Assembly: GCA_030737835.1 (NCBI GenBank)
Contig: CM060854.1
Span: 6,396,860-6,460,859 of the forward strand
DNA length: 64,000 nt
Reading direction: 5' to 3'
Source of the DNA: Acorus gramineus
Taxonomy: Eukaryota; Streptophyta; Magnoliopsida; Acorales; Acoraceae
Shown: in pieces, positions 1 through 11,830 of the stretch
Layout: each line of letters starts with the position of its first letter
Numbering within the stretch: position 1 is the stretch's first letter
The notes under the pieces: model-generated
The model's database searches: none
Seen by the model: only the letters and a program-made list of their open reading frames with translations
What the model was told of the DNA's origin: nothing
Position numbers and translations under genes: made by a program

Positions 1-1004
1 CATTTTAGTTTTTATTTATTTTTTATTTATTTTTGAAAGTCAGTCATGAATGTTTGTATTTTTCTCTATTGTTATAGAATCTTGGTTATGCTACAGCACA
101 CCATCATTGATTTGAAGTATCAAATGATGAAAATTGAAAAGAAATTGAACAAGAAAATCGATATCCTTGTTATAAAAATATTGAAGAGGGGTTCATTCTT
201 TTATTTAGGGGATGAGTAGTTTATGAATTTTAACTATCCATTAACCCCAAACAGACGGATGTTTTGCTCAGTGACCAATAACAAAAAAAGCGTTTGAAGT
301 CATTGACTTAAAATACAATATGAAGAAGAATGAGATCGATCACTAAATAACACAATTTATAAGGATTTGAAAATAAAAATATCAAATGGTGGTTTAGGAA
401 TTTCAACTATCTGTTAGCCTAAACAAACGGACGTCTAGCGGAAGGACTAATAACGAAAAAGGCATTTAAAGGTAAGACTTAAAATGAAATGTAAAAAAGA
501 GAGGGATCAATAACTGATTAGCATAGTTTACTGGGACTTAAAATAAAAATCCTTAACAAATAACTTTTAATTAGATAAATCTTAACAAAATATGTCAGTA
601 TCAACTGTAAATTTTAGTGAGTTTCATGACATTTAATAGGAATAAATATTCAAACACCAAATATGCGTTGGGGTAAAACTATCAATTAAAAAGTTATAGG
701 TCTTTATCTACATCTTATTCTTATTTTATCCGCATCTTATTACTGATCAACCAAATAGCAAAAGTCAATGAGAATAACTGAAAACACAAATAAATATAAA
801 ATCTTTTATTCCACTGGAATAATTATCTAGATTAGTATAGTTATCTATCCGGCCCAATTTCTCCATCCAAATGGGGCCCTAGAGAATAATTGACTTCAAC
901 GGTTGACTCAAGATTTTTTTTTTACAAAAAAAAATTATAGACAATTGCTACATCGATTGTATTAAAAATAAAGGGAGAGAAAAAATACATAAAAAAGAAG
1001 AAAA

Positions 1005-1605
1005 AAATGCATATAACCCCTTACAAATATATAAAAATTCAGATAACCCCTTGTCTTTTCACAAAATTCAAATAACACCCCCCCCCACCAAACATTATTA
1101 AAATTCAAAGTATTGTTTCTGTCAATTATGTTAACTCTGAGTTACTTGAATTTAACCCAACCGTGTAAATTTATATTTATACTCTCACCTAAACAAACAC
1201 AAATCTAACATCCCCTTCTTCCTCTTCCTCTTCCTCTTCCTCTTCCTCTTCCTCTTCTTCACATAAATAAACATAAATCTAACACCCCTTTCTCTTTCTT
1301 TTTCTTTTTCTTTTTCTTTTTCTTCTTCTCCTCCTTAAATTTTAAAGTTCTTAATTTGGGTTGTTTTTAAGGGTAAAAATGTAATTGTGAAAGAGTTATT
1401 TGTTTCCTAGTTTACACGAGGTTATTTAAATTATTTTATTTTATTTGGGTTAGGATAAAATAATATTTCATGCGTATTCAAATCTTGTCAATGATTTTTT
1501 AACACGGATTTGATTTTTTATTATATTTATAGGGGGGTATTTGGACTATAAAAAAAGTTAAGGGTTATCTGAATTTTTGTATATTCGATGAAAGGTCAGT
1601 TACAT
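1005..1605. mobile_element. Small TIR element with ATATAACCCC-type ends (inside copy A)
   Basis: The left end (AAAATGCATATAACCCC, then ATTCAGATAACCCCTT) is mirrored at the right end (AAGGGTTATCTGAAT, then GTTACATGCAAAA), giving imperfect inverted termini of about 50 bases around a non-coding AT-rich core. Related ends occur at 6693-7265, 39692-40224 and 43888-44396, so this is one member of a MITE-like family. Confidence 0.55.
1212..1330. repeat. Pyrimidine microsatellites (CTTCCT)n and (CTTTTT)n
   Basis: Two adjacent polypyrimidine tracts, one built on TCTTCC units and one on TTTTTC units. The matching tracts in copy B (about 6905-6985) are shorter, as expected for slippage after duplication. 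Confidence 0.9.
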
Positions 1606-1690
1606 GCAAAATATTAAAAAAAAGTCAAAAAGAAACAAGCATGCCAAAAACCAATCCGACTCAAGGCAAACGCGCATAATTGGATTATAA

Positions 1691-2332
1691 TAGGAATCAC
1701 AATTTAACAGAAAAAACGTCATCACCCCAACCCGCCCTCATCTTTCCAATAAGGACCCGAAAATAATAATATTTTCATAATAGTCCCCCATTGACCACCC
1801 CAAAACGGGGAGTCCCGCCTAAATTTTTTTTTTTTTTTTTTGGATCTTTGCTTTTGAAAACCTAGCTTTTCTTTTTACTAGTTAAATTAAACAATGGATA
1901 ATGTAATGTCTAAACAGTGGATAATGTAATGTAAGGTCATTTCTCATTCTTAATTTGTGTTTTAAATTTTTTTAATATAGTATACTATTTGAAAGATGCC
2001 ATATATCACAGATCAAACAAGAGCTAAAAAAAGCTAAACAATAAAATAAAAAACTAAACAATAAAACTAAGAATTAAATAGATTCTTCTATTTGATTTAT
2101 GTTGCTTTATTAGTTTAGTTAAATTTACATCTTTTGTGTTTGTTTTATCAAAATTAAATTTCTCTTTTTTCGCCCCCCACTAAGTAAAATTTTTGGCTCC
2201 ACCACCGGTGGTTGCAGGCTTTAGTATTATCTTAATCTTTACTTGTAGACATATTTGAAGCCCAAGCCAATAAAATATTTTGACTTAAAATGTATTTTTT
2301 TATTAAATGTAAAAAAATGATTTTTTTTTTTA
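1691..2332. other. Gene-free AT-rich spacer
   Basis: Homopolymer runs, including a long T tract near 1827, and AT-rich sequence. No exon, RNA gene or clear transposon end was recognised. Confidence 0.6.
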
Positions 2333-3815
2333 AAAGGGTCTTGCTACATGGACCCCAAAATTTGAGCCCCATTGAGAAGCCTAAATAAGTGTCATGAATT
2401 TATTGGTTCCCTGTTTGACCCTTTTTAAAGGTAAAAAATACAGAGACAATATTATACTTCCATTATATTTGAATTTTTCATTATAAAAAACAATCCCTCA
2501 TTAATTAATTGGGATTGAATAACCGCCTCTAGCACTCATTCTTTGAAAAAATTTCTTTTTTACCCTCATAATGCATCCAATACTTCAAAAATTCATTTCG
2601 GCTGACCTTCTCATCTCCGGCGATCGGCATCACTACCTTTGGATTGCTCTCGTCGCCCTCTATCATATGAGAGGTGGATTGGCTACCTTTCGAGCCTACC
2701 TCCATTTTTTTCAGATACAACTACAAATGAATATATTAGAATTTCATATACAGATGAGTATATTCATATGAAACAATTATATTCTACCTGTTAATGATGT
2801 ATTGCTTAGATAATTAATAAAAATATTTAAATATACATGACAAAACAATTAAATATTATTCAGATACACATTAATCAAATCCATTAAAACAAAAATAACA
2901 AACAATAAATTGAGCTGGGTAAATAATTCAGATATACGTGTATCTAGAATCTGAAATAACAACTTTACATTAGATACAAGTGTATCTAAAATCTGAATGA
3001 GTTTAAAAATGAAACAATTATGGTTTATATGCTAATGAGACATTGCATAGATGATTAATAAAAGTCTTTAAATATAGATGTCAAAAAATAATTAAATATT
3101 ATTCAGATACACATTAATCAAATCCACCAAAAGAAAAATAACAAACAACAAATTAGGGTGGATAAATAATTAAGATACACATGTATCTGGAATCTGAATT
3201 AACAACTTTACATTAGATAACAATGTATCTTGAATCCGAATGAGTTAAATAATGATCATGCAAACTCAATATGCATAATTATGCATATACACAACAATAA
3301 AAATGATTATACAAATCGTACTTATTCAGATATCAAAAATTGTACTGAATAATGATTATGCAAGGCTAAAAATTCAGATACAGTGGCAATGTATCTGAAT
3401 TTAAATTAAATTCGATCTCAAAAATGTATTGATAATTCAAAGATGAATGTAAAATCAGAACAATATGTTTTATTCAGATCGAAAACCTTAGCCTGAATGG
3501 ATTGTCATTGTTTGCACTACAATCAGATCGTAAATAAAAAAAAAATTACTAGAGTAATTATAATCTTCTTCTCCAATCCACACCAAAACTGAATTCGATA
3601 TTTTTTCAACATATCAATCTGAATAAAAAATATAAATCTTATTTTTTTGGTATTAAATTGAATTGATTGCTTTAAAAAGAGAGAGAATATCCTAAATCAT
3701 AATCTCGAGATTTAAGGAATCGGTTATGAAAAAAACTTCTCCATTTAGATAGGAAGAGTAAAGGGGCTTGAGATGGGGTCTACTAAATAGGGCCTAAAAA
3801 TCATTATTGTTTTTA
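2333..3815. mobile_element. Non-autonomous TIR element, about 1.5 kb
   Basis: The left end reads GACCCCAAAATTTGAGCCCC. The right end, reverse-complemented, reads AGACCCCATCTCAAGCCCC, and both are preceded by similar AT-rich sequence. The 1.28 kb element at 26745-28020 has the same type of ends (GGCCCCAAAATATAAGCCC) and the same terminal ATCATTATTG. No transposase is visible. The interior holds a two-copy tandem repeat (2768-3247). I could not settle the target duplication, so the superfamily is unknown. Confidence 0.6.
2768..3247. repeat. Tandem repeat, two units of about 240 bp
   Basis: Unit 1 (2768-3008) and unit 2 (3010-3247) share the order: a TGAAACAATTAT start, then a TTAATAAAA block, then TTCAGATACACATTAATCAA, then a GTATCT...AATCTGAA inverted motif, and finally CAACTTTACATTAGATA. 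They diverge by point changes and small indels. The interior GATACA/TGTATC motifs are themselves palindromic. Confidence 0.8.
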
Positions 3816-3942
3816 AAATTTTTAAAAATGGGTACTCCCATGGGTTTAATACTCTGACCTCCTATATGGAGATGGCAGATGTCACTTAACTAATCAAAGC
3901 TTAATTCGTAAAATATCTATGTTTAAAAGGTACAAAAATATG

Positions 3943-4186
3943 TGAAACAACAAAAATAAATGTTAATTACATCTCTTAAAGTTATTCAAAAAATAAAAAA
4001 GATAATGTATTGAAGTTCATATAAGATAATGAGAAGTTTTAATAAATAAAACAAACATAAAAGATGTAAATCTAACTGAACAAATAAAAAATATATAACA
4101 AATAGAAACACACAGTGGGTTTCGAAAAGCAAATATCCAATTAACAATTAAAAAAAAAAATTTGTGGGCCCCCGTTTTGATGCGGC
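3943..4186. repeat. About 240 bp dispersed repeat, copy 1
   Basis: Matches 14088-14325 almost base for base, from GAAACAACAAAAATAAATG to GTGGGCCCCCGTTTTGAT. The second copy starts 2-3 bases outside the right LTR of the copia element. No coding content is seen. Confidence 0.85.
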
Positions 4187-4196
4187 TAATGAAAAA

Positions 4197-5071
4197 GGGC
4201 ACGGCTATCCCCACCAAGGGTTTTTCTTACCCCACCAATCGGAAAAAAAAAATCGGTGTTTTATCTTTTCCCACCGATCCGGCCAGGTCGACCAGATTTG
4301 GTCGCCACTTCAGGTTTTGGACGACCGGACTTGGTCGCCATTTCAGATTTTGGGCGACCGGACTTGGTCGTCATTTCAGGTTTCGGACGACCGAACTTGG
4401 TCGAACAGGATTTGTAATAAAGTTTATAATTTTTTTCTTGGAAACATAATCCCATGACGTATATCTTCCTTCAAATCCTTCATACCACTCCAAGTCTGAG
4501 TTGTAATGTAAGGAGAATCAATTATTATTCTTAAATGTAGAATATAAGAACAATTTTTTTTACATAAGTGACGGACTAATTTTCAAAAGCCAAATATATA
4601 ATGTGTTTGGATCAACTGATAGGTTTTTTTTGTTTTCAAACCAAGAATCCTCTTAACTACGAATTCACACGAAGCTTAAAAATGATATATATTTGTCTAA
4701 TAAGATATTTTTCTATAAAAATTTGAATTAATTGAAAGTATACCTACTTACATTTTTTTCGGCCCCTTAGCTGTTGTTTGGATCAAAGAATAAATGTAGA
4801 ATATAATGGATAAACCCAAAAATTTATTTGTTTACAAAAAATAGGTAGATATAGTTTTGAACCCTGTTCGACCAATTACAGTCGCCCAAAGCCTGAAATT
4901 GCGACCAATTACGGTCGCCAAAAACCTGAAATGGCGACCAACTCCGGTCGTTCAAAATCTGAAATGACGACCAAGTTCGGTCGACCTGGATTGGTGGGAA
5001 CAGTCAAAACCGTTTTTTTTTTTTTTTGATTGGTGGGGTAAGAAAAACGATGGGTGGGGATAGACGCGCCC
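4197..5071. mobile_element. Mutator-like foldback/MITE element with 9-bp target duplication
   Basis: The left terminus GGGCACGGCTATCCCCACC is the inverse of the right terminus (GGTGGGGATAGACGCGCCC). The inverted arms run about 220 bases on each side and consist largely of a unit of roughly 30 bases (GACCGGACTTGGTCG with a TTTCAGATTTTGGGC spacer) repeated three to four times. The element is flanked by a perfect 9-base direct repeat, AATGAAAAA, at 4188-4196 and 5072-5080. Nine-base target duplications and long TIRs are typical of Mutator-like elements. The interior, about 430 bases, has no transposase, so it depends on another element for movement. Confidence 0.9.
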
Positions 5072-5099
5072 AATGAAAAATTATATGTATGGTTCTAAA

Positions 5100-5640
5100 C
5101 TTTTATTCTTTTACCCCCCAAAAATAAGTTCAGAATAAAAAAAGAATATAGGAGAATAGTAAAAAAAAATTATTTGTTTTAATAGAATAAACTCTGATAG
5201 TTATGTCTGAATAAGTTAGGATAAACCTGATAATTATTCTAAGGAATTGTTAGAATTGCTTATCAGGTCTTATCTATGCCAATGGATAAAAATACCCTTC
5301 TCTGTCATTTTAAAAAAATTATCTCACCTAACAGTCTCACACAGATTTCAAAAACTGTCACATCTATCAAATCAATCATACATTTCTCACATTATTCCCA
5401 CGGGTATAGTTATCATTTAAAAAGTCACAAACTTTTATTCATCCCTTATCAACCATTTATCATCACTTTATCCAAGATGAACCAAACAACAAAAAAATTA
5501 TTTTTACATTTTTCAATGAAAATAACAGAAAATGCAACAAAAAAAAAAATTGTTTATTCAGTTTGAATTGTTATCTATCCTAGTATAGTTATCAGAAGCG
5601 AATAACTCAATGTCACACCCCATACGGGCGGTTAAAGTTT
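5100..5640. repeat. Dispersed repeat of about 530 bp, copy 1
   Basis: Shares an extended, diverged match with 7370-7880 and a weaker one with 35500-36010. Common points are TTTTAATAGAATAAAC, GATAGTTATGTCT..ATAAG, the AACAGTCTCACA-type block, TCATTTAAAA, and a closing ACACCCCATAC. ORFs across it are AT-rich chance frames. It is probably a non-autonomous transposon family. Confidence 0.65.
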
Positions 5641-5689
5641 TGGTGATTTTATAAGAATCTAAGATATTTATATTTTTTTACATTTAAAT

Positions 5690-7345
5690 TATTATTATTT
5701 CAGTTTTTATTTATTTTTTATTTATTTTTGAAATCTCTCATAAAGGTTCATATTTTTCTCTACTGTTATAGAATCTTGACTATGTCATTACACAACATAA
5801 TTGATTTGAAGTGTCAAATGATGAAAATTGAAAAGAAATTGAACAAGAAAATCGATATCCTTGTTATAAACATATTGAAGAGGGTTTCATTCTTTTATTT
5901 AGGGGATGAGTAGTTTATGAATTTTAACTATCTATTAACCCCAAACAGACGGATGTTTTGCTCAGTGACTAATAACAAAAAAAGCGTTTGAAGTCATTGA
6001 CTTAAAATACAATATGAAGAAGAATGAGATCGATCACTAAATAACACAGTTTATAAGGATTTGAAAATAAAAATATCAAATGGTGGTTTAGGAATTTCAA
6101 CTATCTGTTAGCCCCAAACAAACGGACGTCTAGCGGAAGGACTAATAACGAAAAAGGCATTTAAAGGTAAGACTTAAAATGAAATGTAAAAAAGAGAGGG
6201 ATCAATCACTAATTAGCATAGTTTACTGGGACTTAAAATAAAAATCCCTAACCAATAACTTTAAATTAGATAAATCTTAACAAAATATGTCAGAATCAAC
6301 TGTAAATTTTAGTGAGTTTCATGACATTTAATAGGAATAAATATTAAAACACCAAATATTCGTAGGGGTAAAACTATCAATTAAAAACTTATAGGTCTTT
6401 ATCTACATCTTATTCTTATTTTATCCACATCTTATTACTAGTCAACCAAATAACAAAAGTCAACGAGAATAATTGAAAACACAAATAAACATAAAATCTT
6501 TTATTCAACTGGAATAATTATCTAGATTAGTATAGTTATCTATCCGGCTCAATTTCTCCATCCAAATGGGGCCCTAGAGAATAATTGACTTCAACAGTTG
6601 ACTCAAGATTTTTTTTATAAAAAAATATATAGACAATTGCTACATCGATTGTATTAAAAATAAAAGGAGAGAAAAAATACATAAAAAGAAGAGAAAAATG
6701 CATATAACCCCTTACAAATATATAAAAATTCAGATAACCCCTTGTCTTTTCACAAAATTCAAATAACACCCCCCCACCAAACATTATTAAAATTCAAAGT
6801 ATTGTTTCTGTCAATTATGTTAACTCTGAGTTACTTGAATTTGACCCAACCGTGCAAATTTATATTTATACCCTCACCTAAACAAATACAAATCTAACAT
6901 CCCTTTCTTCCTCTTCCTCTTCCTCTTCTTCACATAAAATAAACATAAATCTAACACCCTTTTCTTTTTCTTTTTCTTCTTCTCCTCCTTAAATTTTAAA
7001 GTTCTTAATTTGGGTTGTTTTTAAGAGTAAAAATGTAATTGTGAAAGAGTTATTTGTTTCTTAGTTTGCAGGAGGTTATTTGAATTATTTTATTTTATCT
7101 GGGTTAGGATAAAATAATATTTCACGCGTATTCAAATTTTGTCAATGATTTTTTAACACGGATTTGATTTTTTATTATATTTATAGGGGGTTATTTGGAT
7201 TATGAAAAAAGTAAGGGGTTATCTGAATTTTTGTATATTTGATGAAAGGTCGGTTATATGCAAAATATTAAAAAAAAGTCAAAAAGAAAACAAGAATGCC
7301 AAAAACCAATCCGACTCAAGGCAAACGCGTATAATTGGATTATAG
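5690..7345. repeat. 1.65 kb direct repeat, copy B
   Basis: Second copy of 1-1690, same orientation. It ends at ATTGGATTATA, after which the two copies diverge abruptly (ATAGG in copy A, GACCC in copy B). The embedded TIR element and microsatellites are retained. No gene. Confidence 0.85.
6693..7265. mobile_element. Small TIR element with ATATAACCCC-type ends (inside copy B)
   Basis: Same element as 1005-1605, carried in the second copy of the 1.65 kb repeat. The ends are TGCATATAACCCCTTAC at left and GTTATATGCAAAAT at right. Confidence 0.55.
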
Positions 7346-7369
7346 ACCCTTGTCCCCCGTATGGCGTGA

Positions 7370-7880
7370 AACAAAAATAATAAAGAATACATGAGAATAG
7401 TTCAAAAAAATTGTTTGTTTTAATAGAATAAACCCCGATAGTTATGTCTAGATAAGCTAGGATAAAGCTTGATAACTATTCTAATGAAATGTTAAAATTG
7501 TTTATCATGACTCGTCTATGTGAATGGATACAAATATTCTTCTTTGTCCTTTTAAACAAATTATTTCACCTAACAATCTCACATAGATCCCAAAAAACTG
7601 TCACATCTATCAAATGAATCATACATCTCTCACAATATTCCCAGAAGGTATAGTTGTCATTTAAAAAATCACAAACTCTTATTCATCCTTTATCAACCAT
7701 TTATAATCACTTTATCCAAGATGAACCAAACACCCAAAAAGTCATTTTTACGTTTCCTAATGAGAATAACAGAAAAGACAATCAAATAAAAAATTGCTTA
7801 TCCGACCTAGATTGTTATCTATCACAGTACAACTATCAGGAGCGAATAATCCAATGTTACACCCCATACAAAGAGTTGAA
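7370..7880. repeat. Dispersed repeat of about 510 bp, copy 2
   Basis: Diverged relative of 5100-5640 in the same orientation. It starts just after copy B of the 1.65 kb repeat, as copy 1 lies just before that repeat. Shared landmarks include TTGTTTTAATAGAATAAAC, GATAGTTATGTCTAGATAAG and TGTTACACCCCATAC. No gene. Confidence 0.65.
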
Positions 7881-8054
7881 GTGACACGTGAAAGGTAGTT
7901 GGCACGCTTTTAGAAACCCAACGAAGAATGTATTCAACATAAGAGACATTCCAAAAAATAAACGTCCATAAAAGAAAAAAAAAAAACATAAGAGACTTCG
8001 AAAAATTTATTCCAAGGGTTACTTTATGTTTCTCTTTTATATTGAAAGGCCACC

Positions 8055-8419
8055 ACCAAATAAATAATCAAATGATAGATGCCACATACTGTTGCATGGG
8101 AAAATTGCATACTAGTTTTCATAAATTAATCATATCATAACATATGTATGAAAAAATTTCACGAGGATTGCATGCATGGAAAATAAAAGATAGATGTATG
8201 TAGTACATCAGATGAAAATAAAAGATAGATGTATACGGGTTCTACACATAATTTGCATACGGTTCCATGCATATTGAAAAAAATTAATCATATGTATGTA
8301 GTAGATGATTTACATAAAAATACATAACATCAAAGGAGAGTATATTTTTGATATAGATCATTAAGAACCCATCGATACAAACCTTTCTCTTTAACAAAGA
8401 GCTTCTCGTGCTGATAACG
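8055..8419 (-). mobile_element. Extra copia 5' leader fragment beyond the 3' LTR
   Basis: This stretch matches 13390-13755 nearly base for base, including the GCTTCTCGTGCTGATAACG primer-site complement. A normal element should end at the LTR, so this is the start of a second element sharing that LTR. It stops abruptly at about 8055. Confidence 0.8.
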
Positions 8420-8749
8420 TGTTGTAAACTAAATAGAATATGATATATAAGAGTATATAAACAAAGCACACAAGTATATAGAGAAGAGAAGTAGAGAGAG
8501 ATTTCTTATTCAATATTTGTTGGTTGATGGAATACAAGAGAAACCCCTCTATTTATAGGGTGCATAGAGGAATCTCAAAGGTGGGGAGTTACAAGTCTAT
8601 AGAGGTGAGGGGAAGATAGTGGGGCAATAATGAAAGTGTTATGGAATAGAAGAGTGGGGGAGGTTATGGAGTTGAATGAGGGGGTTATGGAGTTGAAGAG
8701 TGGGGGAGGTTATGGGTTAGAGAAGTGGTGGTTATCCACCATATTCACA
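8420..8749 (-). repeat. Copia LTR (3' LTR of the internal element)
   Basis: On the plus strand it reads TGTTGTAAACTAAATAG to CCACCATATTCACA, a TG...CA unit matching 13756-14085. CTCTATTTATAGGG near 8548 (CCCTATAAATAGAG on the minus strand) is a likely TATA box for transcription towards lower coordinates. Confidence 0.85.
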
Positions 8750-8750
8750 A

Positions 8751-8763
8751 CACTCCCCCTTGA
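8751..8763 (-). promoter_or_regulatory. Polypurine tract
   Basis: Minus-strand AAGGGGGAGTG directly precedes the 3' LTR, in the position where the plus-strand primer of an LTR retrotransposon forms. Confidence 0.7.
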
Positions 8764-9002
8764 TGACCACTACGCTAAGAAAATTGCCTCATTAAAACCT
8801 TGCTTGGAAAACCCAATGGGAAAAAACCAAAGCGAAGGAAAAAGAGTACAATGTAACTTAATCGTATAATAGTGTATGCGTTTGACACTGCCTCATTAAA
8901 ACCTTGCCAGGAAAACCCAATGGAACAAAACCTAGGCGAAGGAAAAAGAGTACAGTTCACAAAATGTCATAAAAAATTACTCCCCCTCATAAGTACAAGA
9001 TT

Positions 9003-11340
9003 TCAAGAATTTTGGTCGCAAACTCGTCGCATCCCGATTTCATACACCAGCTTCTTGAATGTTGATGTCGACAAAGCTTTAGTAAACAAATCTGCAAGAT
9101 TGTCCTTTGACTGAATTTGTTGAACATCAATTTCATGTCTTTGCTGGAGCTCATGAGTGTAAAAGAATTTTGGAGAAATATGTTTCATTCTATCACCCTT
9201 GATATATCCCCCATTGATTTGAGCAATGCATGCTGCATTGTCTTCATATATAGTTGTTGGAACATCTGTAATGAGAGATAGTCCGCATGCAGTACGAATA
9301 TGATGAACCAAAGACCTTATCCACATGCATTCCCGGCTTGCTTCGTGGAGTGCAAGAATCTCAGAGTGGTTAAAAGACGTGGCGACCAAAGTCTGTTTCG
9401 TAGATCACCAAGAGATCGTTGTGCCACCGCAAGTGAATACATAGCATGTTTGTGAGCGAGCCTCGTGAGGATCTGAAAGATATCCTGAATCTGCATAACC
9501 CTTTAGTTGTGCACCATTATTGGAATCCTTTGCGTAGAATAGACCCATGTCTGACGTTCCACGAAGATAACGAAAAATGTGCTTCACACCATTCCAATGC
9601 CTTCGAGTTGGTGCAGAGCTAAATCTGACCAATAAATTAACTGAAAATGCAATGTCAGGTCTAGTGCATTGGGTCAAATATAATAAGGCACCAATTGCAC
9701 TAAGATATGGTACTTCAGGACCAAGAAGATTTTCGATATCTTCTTTTGGACGAAAAGAGTCCTTTTTGGGTCAAGTAACCTTACTACCATTGGAGTACTT
9801 AATGAATGACATTTGTCCATATTAAAACGCTTCAGGATTTTTTCAACATATGCTGTTTGATGAACAAGTATCCCATTTGAACTTTGCTCAATTTGCAAGC
9901 CGAGACAGTATCTTGTTTTTCCAAGATCTTTTATTTCAAACTCCTTTTTCAGATATTCGAAAGCATTTTCGAGCTCTTCAGAAGTCCCAATTAGATTAAT
10001 ATCATCAACATATACTGCAATAATGGTAAATCCGAGTTCTGTTTTCTTAATAAATACACAGGGGCATATTGGATCATTGACATATCCTTCTTTTATTAAG
10101 TACTCACTAAGACGGTTATACCACATTCGTCCAGATTGCTTTAATCCATACAAGGATTGTCCTAACTTGATTGAGTACATGTTTTGTGGTTTTGTTTCAG
10201 GCAATTTTAGTCCTTCAGGAACTTTTATATAAATGTCGGTATCTAATTTTCCATATAAATATGCAGTAACCACATCCATTAGCTGCATGTCAAGTCCTTC
10301 TAAGACTACAAGACTAATTAAATACCGAAATGTGATTGTGTCCATCACAGGAGAATATGTCTCTTCAAAATCTATTCCAGGTCTCTGCAGGAAACCCTGT
10401 GCCACAAGACGAGCTTTGTATCTAACAATCTCGTTTCTTTCATTTCGTTTTCTTGCAAACACCCATTTACATCTTACTGGTTTAACACCTTCAGGGGTTA
10501 GGACTACTGGTCCAAATACTTGGTGTTTTGCAAGTGAATCCAATTCTGTTTGAATAGCAGTTTTCCATTGTGGCCAACAATTTTTTTCGTCTGCATTCAT
10601 CCACTGAACGTGGTTCTAAATCATTATTTGAAATGATTTCTGTAGCTACTGTAAATGAGAATATATCATCAACAAGCACTTGCTTTCGATCCCACAATAT
10701 TTGTGAATTTGCATAATTTATGAAAATTTCTTCATTTTCATGTACTTGTTCTTCATGCACGGGCGTCACTTCGGGGACTTGTGTCACTTCAGGGGCTTCT
10801 TCCTCTGTAGGAGTTATTATTGTGGATCTTTCAAGTGTTTCATACTCTTCTAGAGAATTATTCTTCATTGTTTTTCTCCTTCGGGGAGCTGAATCTTTTG
10901 AGCCTATAGGTCTTCCACGCTTCAGACGTGTTTTTGTTGATTCATTAGCCGGCATAATAACAGTTTTTCCTATTGGATCATTAATTCGAGCTGGAGTATT
11001 AGCAGCTGGATATGTGATTTCATCACTTTTACTGCATCATTGAATGCATCTTGCAATTGATGCGCAATTATTTGAAGATGGGTGATTCTTTGCACTTCAG
11101 TTTCACATTGATTAATGCGAGGATCAAGATGAGACAAAGATGGAGTTTTCCATGTAAGTTCACGTTGTTCTTCTGGCGACGGATTTTCTCCCCCTAATGA
11201 CGGGAATATTGTCTCATCAAAATGTCAATCCGCAAATCGAGCGGTAAAAATATCCCCTGTCAATGGTTCAAGATATCTTATAATAGAAGGAGAATCTACT
11301 TTGTATGATAAATATGTCATCGATGATCATTTATTTGTGA
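9003..11340 (-). pseudogene. Copia pol remnant (integrase C-terminus, reverse transcriptase, RNase H)
   Basis: In minus-strand order, 11340-10955 encodes the integrase C-terminal tail with landmarks such as HFDETIFP and LSHLDPRINQC. A basic linker (KRGRPIGSKD) follows. The reverse transcriptase block at 10600-9674 contains KARLVAQGF, the LYGLKQSGRMWY stretch and the catalytic YVDD box (codons at 10013-10002). RPDIAFSVN and RYLRGTSD follow at 9677-9405, and the RNase H part at 9389-9003 ends with YEDNAACI and NLADLFTKAL. The product is broken by frameshifts at about 9675 and 9395, between 10600 and 10490, and by in-frame stops. Gag, protease and the integrase core are absent, so the copy cannot move by itself. 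Confidence 0.9.
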
Positions 11341-11379
11341 TCCCACATTTCTCTTATATGCATATAAAATATAGAGATC

Positions 11380-11830
11380 TTAATATTATTAGGTACCTTT
11401 TCCTCTTCAAGAGTTTGTGTAGTCACTTCTGAAACTCGTTTCTCTTCATGGACATTATACTCTTCTAGAGTTTTAGAGAAAGTGGATCTATTGTTCATAA
11501 TCTCTTCTGGAACATTATGTATAACTTCTTCTAGAGCATTATTAGAGCATGATTTTACATTTGATCTCCACTTCTGGGGAGCTGAATTTTTTTTTTTGAA
11601 CCTATAGGTCTATCACGTATCTGGCGTGCATTAGGAATTTGATTTTCACGTTGAGCGGTACGTGAGTCTAGATAAGACAGAGTGGATGTATTCCACGATA
11701 ATTGTCGTTGTTCTTCAGGAACAGATCGTACTTCAGGTACGTTCTTCCCTCCCCTAACGGCGGGAATATTGTCTCATTAAAATGAAAATCCACAAATCAT
11801 GCGGTAAAAACTATCATCGAGCAAAAGAAT
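11380..11830 (-). repeat. Second, rearranged copy of the integrase-linker segment
   Basis: Landmarks of 10790-11260 recur here in the same order: a GGAGCTGAAT-TTTTTT-GAACCTATAGGTCT segment, TGTTCTTCAGGAACAG, and CGGGAATATTGTCTCATTAAAATG. This indicates an internal duplication or a second nested copia fragment. Confidence 0.65.

Larger units (their letters stand above)
1..1690. repeat. 1.65 kb direct repeat, copy A
   Basis: This block is closely matched, with scattered substitutions and small indels, by 5690-7345 in the same orientation. The match runs from the TTTATTTATTTTT stretch near the start to the shared ending ATTGGATTATA near 1690. The left edge may lie outside the window. It contains a pyrimidine microsatellite and an embedded TIR element (1005-1605), both also present in copy B, so those were there before the duplication. 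No coding sequence is seen. It could be the LTRs of a large non-autonomous retroelement or a local segmental duplication; I do not see clean TG...CA ends. Confidence 0.85.

Noticed and set aside
4162..4457. Repetitive peptide ORFs (RFWTTGLGRHF type) on both strands
   Set aside because: They arise from the roughly 30-base tandem units of the foldback element arm and have no start context or continuation.
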